Positions 37,130-46,052 are shown, counted from the stretch's first letter. The stretch: DNA of 64,000 bases from Myxococcus guangdongensis (GCF_024198255.1 NZ_JAJVKW010000001.1:434001-498000); one strand, 5' to 3'. Made by a program: numbers and translations. Notes: generated from the sequence alone by a model not told the origin.

Positions 37130-38533
37130 ATGCAGCCGACGACTCGGACGAAGCCGAAGATTCTCTTCGCGGGCACCACGACGGGACAGGACTTCAATGC
37201 GTTGAAGGACGTGGCGGAGGTCTCCGTGAAGCAGGGCGCGGACGACCTGGGAATCGCGGAGGTGCTGTGGATCGACTGCGCCACCACGAAGCCGGAGCAG
37301 TACGCGCCCCTGCTCCGGCTGGCCCTGGATGAGGGAAAACAGCTGGTGTTGCGACACCCGGATGACCCGGCCCGCAAGGCCCTGTCAGACATCGTCGGCT
37401 GCGAGCTGAAAGATCCCGCGGCCGCGCTCATGGTCATCCGCGACCTGCAGGCGACCACCCCGTCCGCCTACGCCATCACGGTGCTCGAGGACGCACCGGG
37501 CCTGCCTCCCGGCGAGCTGACCCAATCCGGTGGCGACGCCGACCCCACGTCCAGGTCCTCCGCGGCCCCCCGCGGCTCGCCCGTGGCCCACGAGAGCATG
37601 GGGGAGCCACAGGACTGGGCCACGCTGCTCGACGCCCACCGGACGCGGAGCGCCCGCTCGGTGGGAGGCGCCGGCCTGATTCCGCCCCAAGGTGTCATGT
37701 ATGGCATCAGGACGCTGACCGGCAGCTTCGGCAATCGCCTGACACAATCCAACTGGTCCGAGACGAGGGGGAAGAGCCAGGACATCGAGTATGGCTTCAC
37801 CAGTTCGTTCTACGTCTACCGGGAGAATGGGAAGTCGAGCGCGGACTACGTGGTCATCCGGGTCCAGCAGGCGACGTTCAGTCCCCGCTCGCTCATGGTG
37901 CGCGCCGACAACGCCAAGGGGTACTGGCAGTTCGACCTCCAGGCCCAGTGCACCAACAACCGGAACGCCTCCCTGCTCAGCACCAGTCCTGACACCACCA
38001 ACAGCGCCAGTCCCATCACCGACCTGTCCGCCCCGCTCCACGTGAAGGTCCTCCAGGACGGCAGCTGCCTGCCCACCTACTGGTCCGCGAGGCACGGACC
38101 GGTGGCGAGAGCCCAGGAGGGCTGGGGGCTGTCGAACCAGAGCGGCATCGGCTCCGGGACGGCGCTCTGGCGCTACTTCCACCGCGAACAATGGAACTCG
38201 ATCAACGATCCACCCAACGAGTTCGGGCGCTGGTGGTCGAACATGTACGACGGAGGCTACGGCGGCCGGGTCAAGAATCTGAACACCCTGGCGGGCTCGT
38301 CCTTCACCGTCGAGAACGTCTGCGCGTGGCGCTTCAGCGCGAGCATGATCAACTCCAACCGCAACGTCACCTTCACGGAGATCCTGAGGTACAAGCTGGC
38401 GGCCTTCGCGAACCCCAAGGGGACTGGCAACGGCCACCATCAAATCTCCTGGTACAACCTCGAGAACTCCCCGAGGACCCTCACCCTGGACGTCGTGGCC
38501 GTCTCGGAGGACGTCACCAGTCCGTGCAAGTGA
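37130..38533 (+). CDS. Uncharacterised two-domain protein downstream of the RHS gene
   Basis: A 467-residue protein with GGAGG upstream of ATG 37130. Residues about 10-120 are alpha/beta with Rossmann-like strands (KPKILFAGTTTG, EVLWIDCAT, KQLVLRHPDD, AYAITVLED). A Pro/Ser linker (about 125-175) follows. The C-terminal 290 residues are beta-rich and Trp/Asn/Ser-rich (FTSSFYVYRENG, DYVVIRVQQATFSP, WRYFHREQWNSI, VENVCAWRFSASM), with at least four Cys. It starts 85 bp after the RHS stop and is probably co-transcribed. No immunity-protein family is recognisable. The C-terminal part has the feel of a secreted beta-sheet protein, perhaps lectin or pore-forming, but I cannot support a function. Confidence 0.7.
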   Translation: MQPTTRTKPKILFAGTTTGQDFNALKDVAEVSVKQGADDLGIAEVLWIDCATTKPEQYAPLLRLALDEGKQLVLRHPDDPARKALSDIVGCELKDPAAALMVIRDLQATTPSAYAITVLEDAPGLPPGELTQSGGDADPTSRSSAAPRGSPVAHESMGEPQDWATLLDAHRTRSARSVGGAGLIPPQGVMYGIRTLTGSFGNRLTQSNWSETRGKSQDIEYGFTSSFYVYRENGKSSADYVVIRVQQATFSPRSLMVRADNAKGYWQFDLQAQCTNNRNASLLSTSPDTTNSASPITDLSAPLHVKVLQDGSCLPTYWSARHGPVARAQEGWGLSNQSGIGSGTALWRYFHREQWNSINDPPNEFGRWWSNMYDGGYGGRVKNLNTLAGSSFTVENVCAWRFSASMINSNRNVTFTEILRYKLAAFANPKGTGNGHHQISWYNLENSPRTLTLDVVAVSEDVTSPCK

Positions 38534-38585
38534 CGGGGGCGCGGTGAAGGGAGCGGGGACCGCGTGATAAGCAGGGGGGCACACC

Positions 38586-39263
38586 ATGGACCGTGCCGCC
38601 CTGCTCTTCTGGCTCTGGATGCTCTTCTTCACCGTCAACGCGCTCTGGGCGTTGAGTCAGGCGGCCGTGGCCAGCTCGTTCGGCGTCCGGCCCACGCTGG
38701 TGAAGCTGGGCGTCGGCCCACGCCTCTTCACCCTGACGCTCGGCGGCATCCAGTGGGCGCTGCGGCCCCTGGTCCCCTTCGGCAGCGCGGTGAGCTTCGA
38801 GGACCCGTCCGTGGACGCGGCGTCCTCGAAGGCCCCCGTCGACAACCGGCTGCGCCAGCTGCCCGTCGCGCTCCACGCCGCCATCATCGCGCTGCCCTGG
38901 GCCGTGCTGGTCGGGGTCGCCATGGCCTGCCTGGGGCCCGGAGAGGGCCTGCGCCACTTCGTCAGCGGCTTCGCCCTGCCCTTCCAGGTCTCGCTCCTCC
39001 CGGAGCGAATCGAGCGCTTCGTCGCCATGCTGCGCGGCGGTGAGCTCCTGCGCGCCTGGGGCCTGCTCAGCGCCAAGGTGGCCGCGGCCAACCTGCTGCC
39101 GCTGCCCGTGCTCGCGGGCGGCTCGCTCGTCATGCTCCCGTGGCGCAACCAGCGCGAGCGCGTCCCCGTCTGGGCCGCGAGCCTCAACCTGCTGGTCATG
39201 GCCTTCGCGCTGCCGTGGGCCTGCTACGTCGTCTACCTGCTCGGCGCCGCCGTCCTGCGCTGA
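38586..39263 (+). CDS. Site-2-protease-like (M50) membrane protein lacking catalytic residues
   Basis: A 225-residue polytopic protein. Its layout follows RseP/M50 proteases: a first membrane helix, then FGVRPTLVKLGVGPRLF and GGIQWALRPLVPFGSAVSF. These match the xxGVxxxxFxxGFGPxL and GGxxYxLxxxPxGGYV segments that follow the active site in true members. A late ANLLPLPVLAGGSLVM matches the NLLPxPxLDGG motif. However, the HExxH is replaced by ALWALSQA and the zinc-ligand Asp of LDGG by Ala, so proteolysis is not expected. It may be a pseudoprotease that binds substrates or partners. The assignment is by motif order, without alignment. Confidence 0.6.
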   Translation: MDRAALLFWLWMLFFTVNALWALSQAAVASSFGVRPTLVKLGVGPRLFTLTLGGIQWALRPLVPFGSAVSFEDPSVDAASSKAPVDNRLRQLPVALHAAIIALPWAVLVGVAMACLGPGEGLRHFVSGFALPFQVSLLPERIERFVAMLRGGELLRAWGLLSAKVAAANLLPLPVLAGGSLVMLPWRNQRERVPVWAASLNLLVMAFALPWACYVVYLLGAAVLR

Positions 39264-39267
39264 AGGG

Positions 39268-39900
39268 CTACGTGCGCTCCTGGAGCGCCAGCCGCGCGCC
39301 CAGCGCGACGAAGACGCCGCCCGTCACCCGCTGCTGCCACAGGGCGAAGCGCGGGCTCCTGCGCAGCCATCCGCCGAACGCGCCCGCGACGGCCGCGATG
39401 AAGCACAGCCACAGCGTCCCCGTCACGTCGAACAGCAGCCCGAGCAGCACGAACTGGAGCCCCGTGTCGCCACGGGCCGGGTCCACGAACTGCGGCAGGA
39501 AGGCGAGGAAGAACAGCGCCACCTTCGGGTTGAGCACGTTGGTGACGACGCCATCGCGGAAGATGCGCCACAGGCTCGTGGGCGCCAGCGCCTGGAGCGC
39601 GTCGGGCCCGCGATGGCTGCGCAGCATCTGCACGCCCATCCACACGAGGTAGAGCGCGCCCACCCACTTCACCCCCAGGAACGCCATCGCGGAGGTGGCC
39701 AGCAGCGCCGACAGGCCCAGGGCCGCCGCCGCGATGTGGAACAAGCCCCCCGCGCAGATGCCCAGCGCGGAGACGAAGCCCGCCGAGCGGCCCTGCCCCA
39801 TGCTCCTCGACAGCACGTACATCGTGTCGGGGCCCGGGGTGAGGTTGAGGGCCAGCCCCGCCAGGAGGAAGGCCAGCAGGCGCGTCGGCTCGAAGAGCAT
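39268..39900 (-). CDS. LysE/RhtB-family amino acid exporter
   Basis: A 210-residue inner-membrane transporter. It shows the family N-terminal signature LNLTPGPDTMYVLSRSMGQGRSAGF, then the GVKWVGALYLVWMGVQMLRS helix and the NPKVALFFLAFLPQFV motif, with about six hydrophobic helices. It probably exports amino acids such as threonine, homoserine or lysine; the substrate is undefined. I chose ATG 39900 (MLFEPTRLLAF), the usual N-terminal position for the family. It converges on the M50-like gene with 4 bp between stop codons. Confidence 0.93.
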   Translation of the reverse strand: MLFEPTRLLAFLLAGLALNLTPGPDTMYVLSRSMGQGRSAGFVSALGICAGGLFHIAAAALGLSALLATSAMAFLGVKWVGALYLVWMGVQMLRSHRGPDALQALAPTSLWRIFRDGVVTNVLNPKVALFFLAFLPQFVDPARGDTGLQFVLLGLLFDVTGTLWLCFIAAVAGAFGGWLRRSPRFALWQQRVTGGVFVALGARLALQERT

Positions 39901-40089
39901 GTCGGGAGACTCCGCTCCGTCGTCCCGGAGCCAGGAGCGGGCAGGCACGGCCCTTCCCCGCACCCGCTGCATATCGCCTCGCCCCGCACGGCGCACGCCT
40001 TCGTCCCGGGCATGCCGAAGCCCGCCGCCGTGGACCTCCCGGCGACGGGCCTGACTTCAGACGCGGTGACTCCCACCGCGACAGGCGGC

Positions 40090-40923
40090 TCACACCGGCG
40101 AGCGCGTGCGGCTCCGGTCCTGCGCGATGCGCTCCGCCCGCTCGGCGTCCAGCGAGCGCTCCGCCGTGCGCGCGGAAATCGCCGCGGCCGGGGCGAACAC
40201 GGAGCGGTACACCGCCGCCGCCAACCCACCGCCCAGGAGCGGCGCGATGATGAACATCCACAGCTGGCTCAGCGCCTGCCCCCCCGCGAACACGGCGGGC
40301 CCCAGGCTGCGCGCGGGATTCACGGACGTGTTCGTCACGGGGATGCCCACCAGGTGGATGAGCGTCAGCACCAGGCCGATGGCCAGCCCCGCGAAGCCCA
40401 CCGGCGCCCGCGCGTCCGTCGCCCCCAGCACCGTCAGCACGAGCAGGAAGGTGAGCGCGACCTCCGCCAGGAACGCCGCCCCCGCCCCATACCCTTCCGG
40501 AGACGCGATGCCGTACCCGTTCGAGCCCAGCCCCGCCACCGACGCCTGATAGCCCCCGGGCACACCCTTGGCGATGAGCAGCACCACGCCCGCCGCCAGC
40601 ACCGCGCCCAGACACTGCGCCACCACATAGCCGAGGATGTGCTTGCTCTCGAACTTGCCCGCCAGCGTCAGGCCCACCGTCACCGCCGGATTCACGTGGC
40701 AGCCGGAGATGGGGCCAATCGCATACACCATGGCCAGCAAGGACAGGCCGAAGGCGAACGACACGCCCAGGAAACCGATGCGGTCCCCCGCCAGCACGGC
40801 CGCTCCCACGCCGCCGAGCACCAGGACGAACGTCCCGATGAACTCGGCCAGGTACTTCCGCATCCCGTCATTCACCCCGGCCGACACCGCGGCCGGGGTC
40901 CTTCTGTCTGTCGGCGAACGCAT
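40090..40923 (-). CDS. aqpZ: Aquaporin (MIP family, AqpZ-like)
   Basis: A 277-residue channel. The two pore half-helices have canonical NPA motifs, SGCHVNPAVT and TSVNPARSLGP. The Arg after the second NPA is retained, and six membrane helices are visible. The residues around the second motif fit a water-selective rather than glycerol channel. ATG 40923 has AGGA five bases upstream; ATG 40863 (MRKYLAEFIGTF) is where most AqpZ proteins begin and could be the real start. The C-terminal 30 residues are charged and cytoplasmic. Confidence 0.92.
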   Translation of the reverse strand: MRSPTDRRTPAAVSAGVNDGMRKYLAEFIGTFVLVLGGVGAAVLAGDRIGFLGVSFAFGLSLLAMVYAIGPISGCHVNPAVTVGLTLAGKFESKHILGYVVAQCLGAVLAAGVVLLIAKGVPGGYQASVAGLGSNGYGIASPEGYGAGAAFLAEVALTFLLVLTVLGATDARAPVGFAGLAIGLVLTLIHLVGIPVTNTSVNPARSLGPAVFAGGQALSQLWMFIIAPLLGGGLAAAVYRSVFAPAAAISARTAERSLDAERAERIAQDRSRTRSPV

Positions 40924-41147
40924 GCGCATCCTCTCTCGCCGCGCTCCCGCCGGACACGGACACTCGCGCCCGGCGCCTCGCGGCGCCAGCAGTCCCACCC
41001 GGGACGCTGCGCACGCACGCTCCGGTGGCAATGCGCCACCCCGCTTCACGCTCGGAGGCCGATTGTCCGCGAGCAGCGCCCGAGGCGCCGCCCCCCTCGA
41101 GCCGGCGGGAGGACGGGCCTCCTCCCGCGCGGCCGGAGCCAACCGGC

Positions 41148-41681
41148 CTACTTGCCCTTCATCACGCCGATGAACGGCACGTTGCGCAGCTTCTCCCCGA
41201 AGTCCAGGCCGTACCCGACGACGAAGAGATCGTCGATGACGAAACCCTTGTAGTCGATGTCGATCTTCGTGCGCGCCCGCGACGGCTTCTCGAGCAGCGA
41301 GCACAGCTTCAGCGACGCCGGGTGCCGCGCCCGGAGGTTCTCCAACAGGAAGCTCATGGTGAGCCCCGTGTCGATGATGTCCTCGATGATGAGCAGGTGC
41401 TTGCCCGCCATCGGCTTGCTGACGTCGGTGGTGATGCGCACCTCGCCCGTCGTCTCCGTGCCCCCCTGGTAGCTGGACACGCCCAGGAACTCCAGCGTGA
41501 GCGGTAGGTCCACCGCGCGCGCCAGGTCCATGGCGAAGAACGTGGAGCCCTTCAACACACAGACGAGGGTGAGCTCCTTGCCCGCGTAGTCCCGGGTGAT
41601 CTGCGCACCCAGTTCCTTCACGCGCGCCTGCAGCTTGTCCTCGGGAATCAGGACGCCGACTTCCTGCTCGTAGAACGCCAA
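41148..41681 (-). CDS. hpt: Hypoxanthine phosphoribosyltransferase
   Basis: A 177-residue purine salvage enzyme that joins hypoxanthine (or guanine) to PRPP. The PRPP-binding loop is LLIIEDIIDTGLT, LKGSTFFAMDL is the first conserved loop, and VVGYGLDFGEKLRNVPFIGV is the C-terminal base-recognition segment. It begins 13 bp after upp, the last gene of a tdk-upp-hpt operon. Typical family length. Confidence 0.96.
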   Translation of the reverse strand: MAFYEQEVGVLIPEDKLQARVKELGAQITRDYAGKELTLVCVLKGSTFFAMDLARAVDLPLTLEFLGVSSYQGGTETTGEVRITTDVSKPMAGKHLLIIEDIIDTGLTMSFLLENLRARHPASLKLCSLLEKPSRARTKIDIDYKGFVIDDLFVVGYGLDFGEKLRNVPFIGVMKGK

Positions 41682-41694
41682 GGTCTCCTCCGCG

Positions 41695-42510
41695 CTACAC
41701 GTAGGCGTTGTTCATGATCTCCCCGAAGCCGCCGCCTCCGGGGACGATGTACTGCCTGTCATCCAGGCCCCGCTCCTTCTCCCAGAGCGCGCCCGGCGCC
41801 GTGCCGAACACCTCCGGCGGGGACAGCCCCCGGTCCAGCCGGAGCGCGTAGATGATGACGTCCGGGTGGTCCGTCGTCATGCGCCGCAGGTACTCCGGCG
41901 TGACGATGAGGTTCAGGGTGATGATGCGCCGGGGCGTGCCGGGCACCTTGTCCTTGTAGAGGGTGATCGCCGTGGACAGGCTGCCACCCGTGGCGCCCAT
42001 CGGGTCCGGGAAGAGCACGAAGGCGTCATCCACGTCCCCGCCAATCTTCGCGCCGCCAATCTGCGAGCCCACCACCGCCTCGGCCGCGTCGATCATCCGG
42101 CTCATGATGATGTGGTCCTGTCGCACCACCGTCGGGTCCACCGTCGCGTTGAGCAGGTCGTACGTCACCTGCGACGGCAGCGTGCCCGCCCGCGCGATGT
42201 TCACCGTCACCACCCGGACTTGAGGGTCGATGACCTCCCCCTGGTAGAGCCCCTGCGGCGTGGAGTCGATCATCCGCGTGGGCAGGCTCACCATCTTCCG
42301 GGGGAACTCCGCGTTCACCACCGTCTTCACCAGGTCGATGTAGAGCGTCTCCACCAGCCGGTTGATCTGCGGCTGGATGACGCCCTTGGCGCACAACGTG
42401 GCCAGCTGGGAGAGCAGGAACGGATTGCCCACCAGGTGGACGTTGGGTCCATAGTGGTGGGTCATCTCGTTCAGCTTGAAGGGCACGTTCGCGTACAGGG
42501 TGTCGCGCAT
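41695..42510 (-). CDS. upp: Uracil phosphoribosyltransferase-like protein (long variant)
   Basis: A 271-residue protein that should make UMP from uracil and PRPP. The PRPP loop DPMGATGGSL and the uracil-binding tail YIVPGGGGFGEIMNNAYV are recognisable, but both depart from the usual DPMLATGGS and YIVPGLGDAGDR. The protein is some 60 residues longer than common Upp. GAGGAG eight bases upstream supports ATG 42510. It sits between tdk and hpt, which supports nucleobase salvage. The divergence leaves open a changed substrate or regulatory role. Confidence 0.85.
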   Translation of the reverse strand: MRDTLYANVPFKLNEMTHHYGPNVHLVGNPFLLSQLATLCAKGVIQPQINRLVETLYIDLVKTVVNAEFPRKMVSLPTRMIDSTPQGLYQGEVIDPQVRVVTVNIARAGTLPSQVTYDLLNATVDPTVVRQDHIIMSRMIDAAEAVVGSQIGGAKIGGDVDDAFVLFPDPMGATGGSLSTAITLYKDKVPGTPRRIITLNLIVTPEYLRRMTTDHPDVIIYALRLDRGLSPPEVFGTAPGALWEKERGLDDRQYIVPGGGGFGEIMNNAYV

Positions 42511-42559
42511 CCGGTCGTCTCCTCTGGCGCCCGCGCCCCTCCGGGCGCCCACGCGGCTG

Positions 42560-43231
42560 TCAGTCGAACAACTCGAGCGTCTGCGGCGGCGTGCCCTCGG
42601 TGGGCTCCGGCACGTGACACTTGCGGCAGCGCGGCTCGTACGCGCCCGCGGCGCCCACCACCACCCGCTCACCACTGGACACGATGCGTTGGGAGCGATT
42701 GGCCGGATTCCCACACACCACGCAGATGGCCAGCTCCTTCGTCACGTACTCCGCGACGGCCATCAATTGCGGCATGGGCTCGAACGGCCGCCCCTGGTAG
42801 TCCTGGTCCAGCCCCGCGCAGATGACCCGCAGGCCCTTGTTGGCGAGCGCCTCCACCACGGCGACGACCTCGGTGCCGAAGAACTGCACCTCGTCGATGC
42901 CCACCACCTGCGTGTCGGGCTCCAGCCTGTAAAAAATCTCTTCAGCCCGCTCCACCGGAGTGGACGTCACCCGGAGCTTGGAGTGACTGACGACCGACGT
43001 CTCGTCGTACCGGTTGTCGATGCGAGGCTTGAACACCTGCACCTTCTGCTTGCCGTACACGGCGCGTTGGACGCGGCGGATCAACTCCTCCGTCTTACCG
43101 GAGAACATCGAACCGCAGATGACCTCTATCCACCCGATATCTTTGGGGAATTGGTGCAAGGGACGCTCGCCTGGCCTGGGGGCGGAGGGGCGCGGATAGT
43201 CTGTCACCCCCCCGCTGGAGTCAACCGCCAT
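42560..43231 (-). CDS. tdk: Thymidine kinase (type II)
   Basis: A 223-residue enzyme that phosphorylates thymidine with ATP. The P-loop GSMFSGKT (40-47) follows a 30-residue Pro-rich extension. GIDEVQFF holds the catalytic region and AICVVCGNPANRSQR with YEPRCRKC provides four zinc-binding cysteines. ATG 43231 is used; a GTG (GGVTDYPRP) nine codons in is an alternative. First gene of tdk-upp-hpt (49 bp then 13 bp gaps). Divergent from a membrane-protein gene. Confidence 0.94.
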   Translation of the reverse strand: MAVDSSGGVTDYPRPSAPRPGERPLHQFPKDIGWIEVICGSMFSGKTEELIRRVQRAVYGKQKVQVFKPRIDNRYDETSVVSHSKLRVTSTPVERAEEIFYRLEPDTQVVGIDEVQFFGTEVVAVVEALANKGLRVICAGLDQDYQGRPFEPMPQLMAVAEYVTKELAICVVCGNPANRSQRIVSSGERVVVGAAGAYEPRCRKCHVPEPTEGTPPQTLELFD

Positions 43232-43365
43232 CCGTCGGGCCGTGACACGTCCCGCCACGTCCTTCTCGCCTGTCCGCCCGCCTGCCCCTCCACGCCCCCT
43301 GCGAGCGCTGGCAAGCCGCTTGAAAGGAAGCGGCTCGGACGCAGGCGTGGGCGGGGAGGTGGGGC

Positions 43366-43743
43366 GTGGCGACGACGACGGTGGAGCAGGTTCAGGGCAC
43401 AATCCAGGGTGGGCGGGCTTCGTTCTACGCGTCACCCGCGTCGGTGGCGCTCCTGATGCTGAACTTGATGGACGGGCTGTTCACGCTGCTCTTCCTGCAG
43501 CTGGGTGTGGCGGAGGAGCTCAACCCGCTCATGCGCCTGGCCTACGAGCAGTCACCGATGTTCTTCATGTTCTCCAAGCTGCTCATCGTGAACGCGGGCC
43601 TGTGGCTCTTGTGCCTGCACCGCCGACTGAGGGCCAGCCGCGTCGCCATCCGCGCGGGCGCCGTCGTGTACGGCATCATCGTGGTCTACCATCTGGCTTT
43701 TCTGACCCACCTGGTCCTGCACTGGCCGGGAGCCCTCGGGTAG
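43366..43743 (+). CDS. DUF5658-like small membrane protein
   Basis: A 125-residue protein from GTG 43366 with GGGAGGTG upstream. Three membrane segments (about 28-48, 66-86 and 98-118) are visible. The NLMDGLFTLLFLQLGVAEELNPLM stretch, a D-x-x-(T/F)T...E-x-NP signature in the first helix and loop, is typical of DUF5658-like integral membrane proteins. Function unknown. It is upstream of spoVG and in the same direction, but 133 bp separate them. Confidence 0.75.
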   Translation: MATTTVEQVQGTIQGGRASFYASPASVALLMLNLMDGLFTLLFLQLGVAEELNPLMRLAYEQSPMFFMFSKLLIVNAGLWLLCLHRRLRASRVAIRAGAVVYGIIVVYHLAFLTHLVLHWPGALG

Positions 43744-43876
43744 TCCCGCTCGCTCCGCCGGACTGTGAGCGAGTGGAACAATCGCAACACGAAGGCATCA
43801 CCATACACTTGCATTTTGCACCCGGGATGTCCCAGGCTTCCCGCCAGCTCCGACCTTTCGGGTTCGGGGGGGGACC

Positions 43877-44176
43877 ATGAACATCACCGACGTCCGGGTG
43901 TTTCCGGTCGAAGAGGACAAGCTCAAGGCGTACGTCACCATCACCCTGGATCACTGCTTCGTCATTCGCGACCTGAAGGTCATCCACGGCTCCTCGGGGC
44001 TGTTCATCGCGATGCCGGCGAAGAAGCGCAAGGATGGGACGTACAAGGATATAGCCCACCCGCTCAACGCGGATACGCGCAGTCAGATGGAGCGCGTCAT
44101 CCTCATGGAGTACGAGCGGCACCTCCATCAGGCGCAAGCCGGGATGCTCGGTCCGATGCCAGCGGATCTCGACTAA
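43877..44176 (+). CDS. spoVG: SpoVG-family regulator
   Basis: A 99-residue SpoVG protein. MNITDVRVFPVEEDKLKAYV and FVIRDLKVIHGSSGLFIAMP are hallmark strands and KRKDGTYKDIAHPLNADTR is the basic loop. SpoVG proteins bind nucleic acid, and in other bacteria influence septation, sporulation or capsule genes. The targets here are unknown, though fruiting-body sporulation makes it worth noting. A run of Gs just before the ATG serves as ribosome site. It is followed 45 bp later by prs. Confidence 0.95.
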   Translation: MNITDVRVFPVEEDKLKAYVTITLDHCFVIRDLKVIHGSSGLFIAMPAKKRKDGTYKDIAHPLNADTRSQMERVILMEYERHLHQAQAGMLGPMPADLD

Positions 44177-44221
44177 CGGCCTTCACATCGGCGCGTGTCC
44201 AGGTTAGTCAGCGGCTCCATC

Positions 44222-45172
44222 ATGCAGCCGCGCGACTTCAAGATCTTCGCCGGGAGCTCGAATCCCGGCCTGGCTCACCGAATCTGCGAGTACCTCAAGC
44301 GTCCCCTCGGCAAGGCCGAGGTGGGTCGCTTCTCCGACGGAGAAATCCACGTCGAGATTGGAGAGAACGTCCGCGGTCACGACGTCTTCATCTTCCAGTC
44401 CACGTGCCCGCCGGCCAACGACCACCTGATGGAGATGCTCATCATGTGCGACGCCCTGAAGCGGGCGAGCGCGGGCTCCATCACGGCGGTGATTCCGTAC
44501 TACGGGTACGCGCGCCAGGACCGCAAGGTGGCGCCGCGCACGCCGATCACCGCGAAGCTCATCGCGGACCTCCTGGAGGTCGCGGGCGCCGAGCGCGTGG
44601 TCTCCATGGACATGCACGCCGGGCAGATCCAGGGCTTCTTCAACATCCCCTCGGACCACCTGTACGGCTCACCGGTGTTCCTGGAGGACCTGCGCAAGCG
44701 CTTCCCGGAGTCGCAGGAGCTGGTCATCGTGTCGCCGGACGCCGGCGGCGTCGAGCGCGCGCGCGCCTACTCCAAGCGCCTGAACACGGGCCTGGCCATC
44801 ATCGACAAGCGCCGCCCGCGCCCCAACGCCTCGGAGGTGATGAACCTCATCGGCGATGTCTCGGGCAAGGACGCGGTGCTGGTGGACGACATGGTGGACA
44901 CCGCCGGCACGCTCACCCAGGCGGCCCAGGCGCTGAAGGCCAAGGGCGCCCGGCGCGTGGTCGCCTACGCGGTGCACCCCATCCTGTCCGGTCCCGCCAT
45001 CCAGCGCATCCAGGACTCGGTGCTGGAGGAGGTCGTCTTCACGGACACGGTGCCGCTGTCGCCCGCGGCCCTGGCCTGCTCGAAGATCCGCGTGCTCACC
45101 ACCGAGCGCCTCTTCGGGGAAGCCATCGCCCGCATCCACCGGGCCGACTCGCTCAGCTCGCTGTTCGTCTGA
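44222..45172 (+). CDS. prs: Ribose-phosphate pyrophosphokinase (PRPP synthase)
   Basis: A 316-residue cytosolic enzyme that makes PRPP from ribose-5-phosphate and ATP. Conserved segments are IFAGSSNPGLAHRI, GRFSDGEIHVEI, YYGYARQDRK (ATP-binding flexible loop), SMDMHAGQIQGFF and the PRPP loop VLVDDMVDTAGTL. ATG 44222 gives the standard length; an in-frame GTG at 44195 is less likely. Its product feeds the upp and hpt reactions encoded 2-3 kb away. A hairpin follows the stop. Confidence 0.97.
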   Translation: MQPRDFKIFAGSSNPGLAHRICEYLKRPLGKAEVGRFSDGEIHVEIGENVRGHDVFIFQSTCPPANDHLMEMLIMCDALKRASAGSITAVIPYYGYARQDRKVAPRTPITAKLIADLLEVAGAERVVSMDMHAGQIQGFFNIPSDHLYGSPVFLEDLRKRFPESQELVIVSPDAGGVERARAYSKRLNTGLAIIDKRRPRPNASEVMNLIGDVSGKDAVLVDDMVDTAGTLTQAAQALKAKGARRVVAYAVHPILSGPAIQRIQDSVLEEVVFTDTVPLSPAALACSKIRVLTTERLFGEAIARIHRADSLSSLFV

Positions 45173-45179
45173 GGAGACA

Positions 45180-45200
45180 GTCGCCCGGCCTCCGGGCGAC
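45180..45200 (+). terminator. Hairpin after prs
   Basis: GTCGCCCGG-CCT-CCGGGCGAC is a perfect 9-bp stem with a three-base loop, eight bases past the prs stop. Only TT follows, so termination would be partial, and rplY may be reached by read-through. Confidence 0.55.
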
Positions 45201-45351
45201 TTGACTCCATGTCGGGGGGCTGGCATGTCCGGCCTCCTCACCACGGCCTCTTCCATGGGCGCCGTCTTCGGGGCCCGCCACTGGGGCGGGATGCCGAGGG
45301 CGCCGGGGGCTGTTGGCAACCGTCGTTGCATCTCCCAACAAAGGTATTTCC

Positions 45352-46029
45352 ATGTCCACCGACAAGAGCACCCTCGAGGCGAAGGCGCGTGAAGGTTCCG
45401 GCAAGGGCTTTGCCCGCCGTCTGCGCGGCCAGGGCCTGGTCCCCGCCGTGGTGTACGGCAAGCACCTGGAGAAGCCGGTGCACATCGCCGTCGACCCCAA
45501 GAGCGTGAGGGCGGCCATCAACACGCCGCACAAGTTCAACACGCTCATCCAGCTGAAGCTCGCCAGCGGCGACCAGCAGGTCCTCCTGAAGGACTACCAG
45601 ATGGACCCCGTCACGCGCGAAATCCTGCACGTGGACTTCATCGGCGTGCGTGAGAACGAGCAGGTGAAGGTGAACGTGCCGCTCGTGCTGACCGGCAAGG
45701 CGCAGGGCGTGGCGGACGGTGGTCTGCTCACCCAGGCCCGCCGCGAGCTCGAGGTGTGGGCGCTGGCGACCGCCATCCCGGAGCGCATCGAGGTGGACGT
45801 GACGGCGCTGAAGATCGCCGAGGCGCTGCACGTCAACGACATCAAGCTGCCCTCGGGCGTCTCCATCAAGACGAACGTCAACTACACCCTGGCCGTGCTG
45901 AGCGCGCCCGAGTCCGCCGAGGCGGCTCCGGCGGCGGCGGCGGCTCCTGCGGCGGCGGCTCCCGCGGCGGCGAAGGCCGGCGACAAGGCGGCCCCGGCGG
46001 CGGCGGCCAAGGCTCCCGCGAAGAAGTAG
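45352..46029 (+). CDS. rplY: 50S ribosomal protein bL25 (CTC/TL5 type)
   Basis: A 225-residue two-domain bL25 that binds 5S rRNA. The N-terminal domain has the typical [22 protein letters not shown] and [17 protein letters not shown]. The C-terminal beta domain ends at [12 protein letters not shown], followed by a 38-residue tail of only Ala, Pro, Lys and a few Gly/Asp, resembling histone-H1-like sequence. AAAGGT before ATG 45352 sets the start. CTC-type bL25 is stress-induced in some bacteria. It is followed by a terminator and then pth, the usual neighbour. Confidence 0.96.
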   Translation: MSTDKSTLEAKAREGSGKGFARRLRGQGLVPAVVYGKHLEKPVHIAVDPKSVRAAINTPHKFNTLIQLKLASGDQQVLLKDYQMDPVTREILHVDFIGVRENEQVKVNVPLVLTGKAQGVADGGLLTQARRELEVWALATAIPERIEVDVTALKIAEALHVNDIKLPSGVSIKTNVNYTLAVLSAPESAEAAPAAAAAPAAAAPAAAKAGDKAAPAAAAKAPAKK

Positions 46030-46052
46030 TCCTCTTCCGGTGTACCCTGGAC

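Noticed and set aside
34111..37458. 1115-codon minus-strand open frame opposite the RHS gene
   Set aside because: Shadow of the RHS repeats; the plus strand has SpvB, VCBS and RHS signatures and a good ribosome site.
43744..43876. Sigma-54 promoter before spoVG
   Set aside because: TGGAAC and TTGCA words exist, but the GG-GC spacing is wrong.
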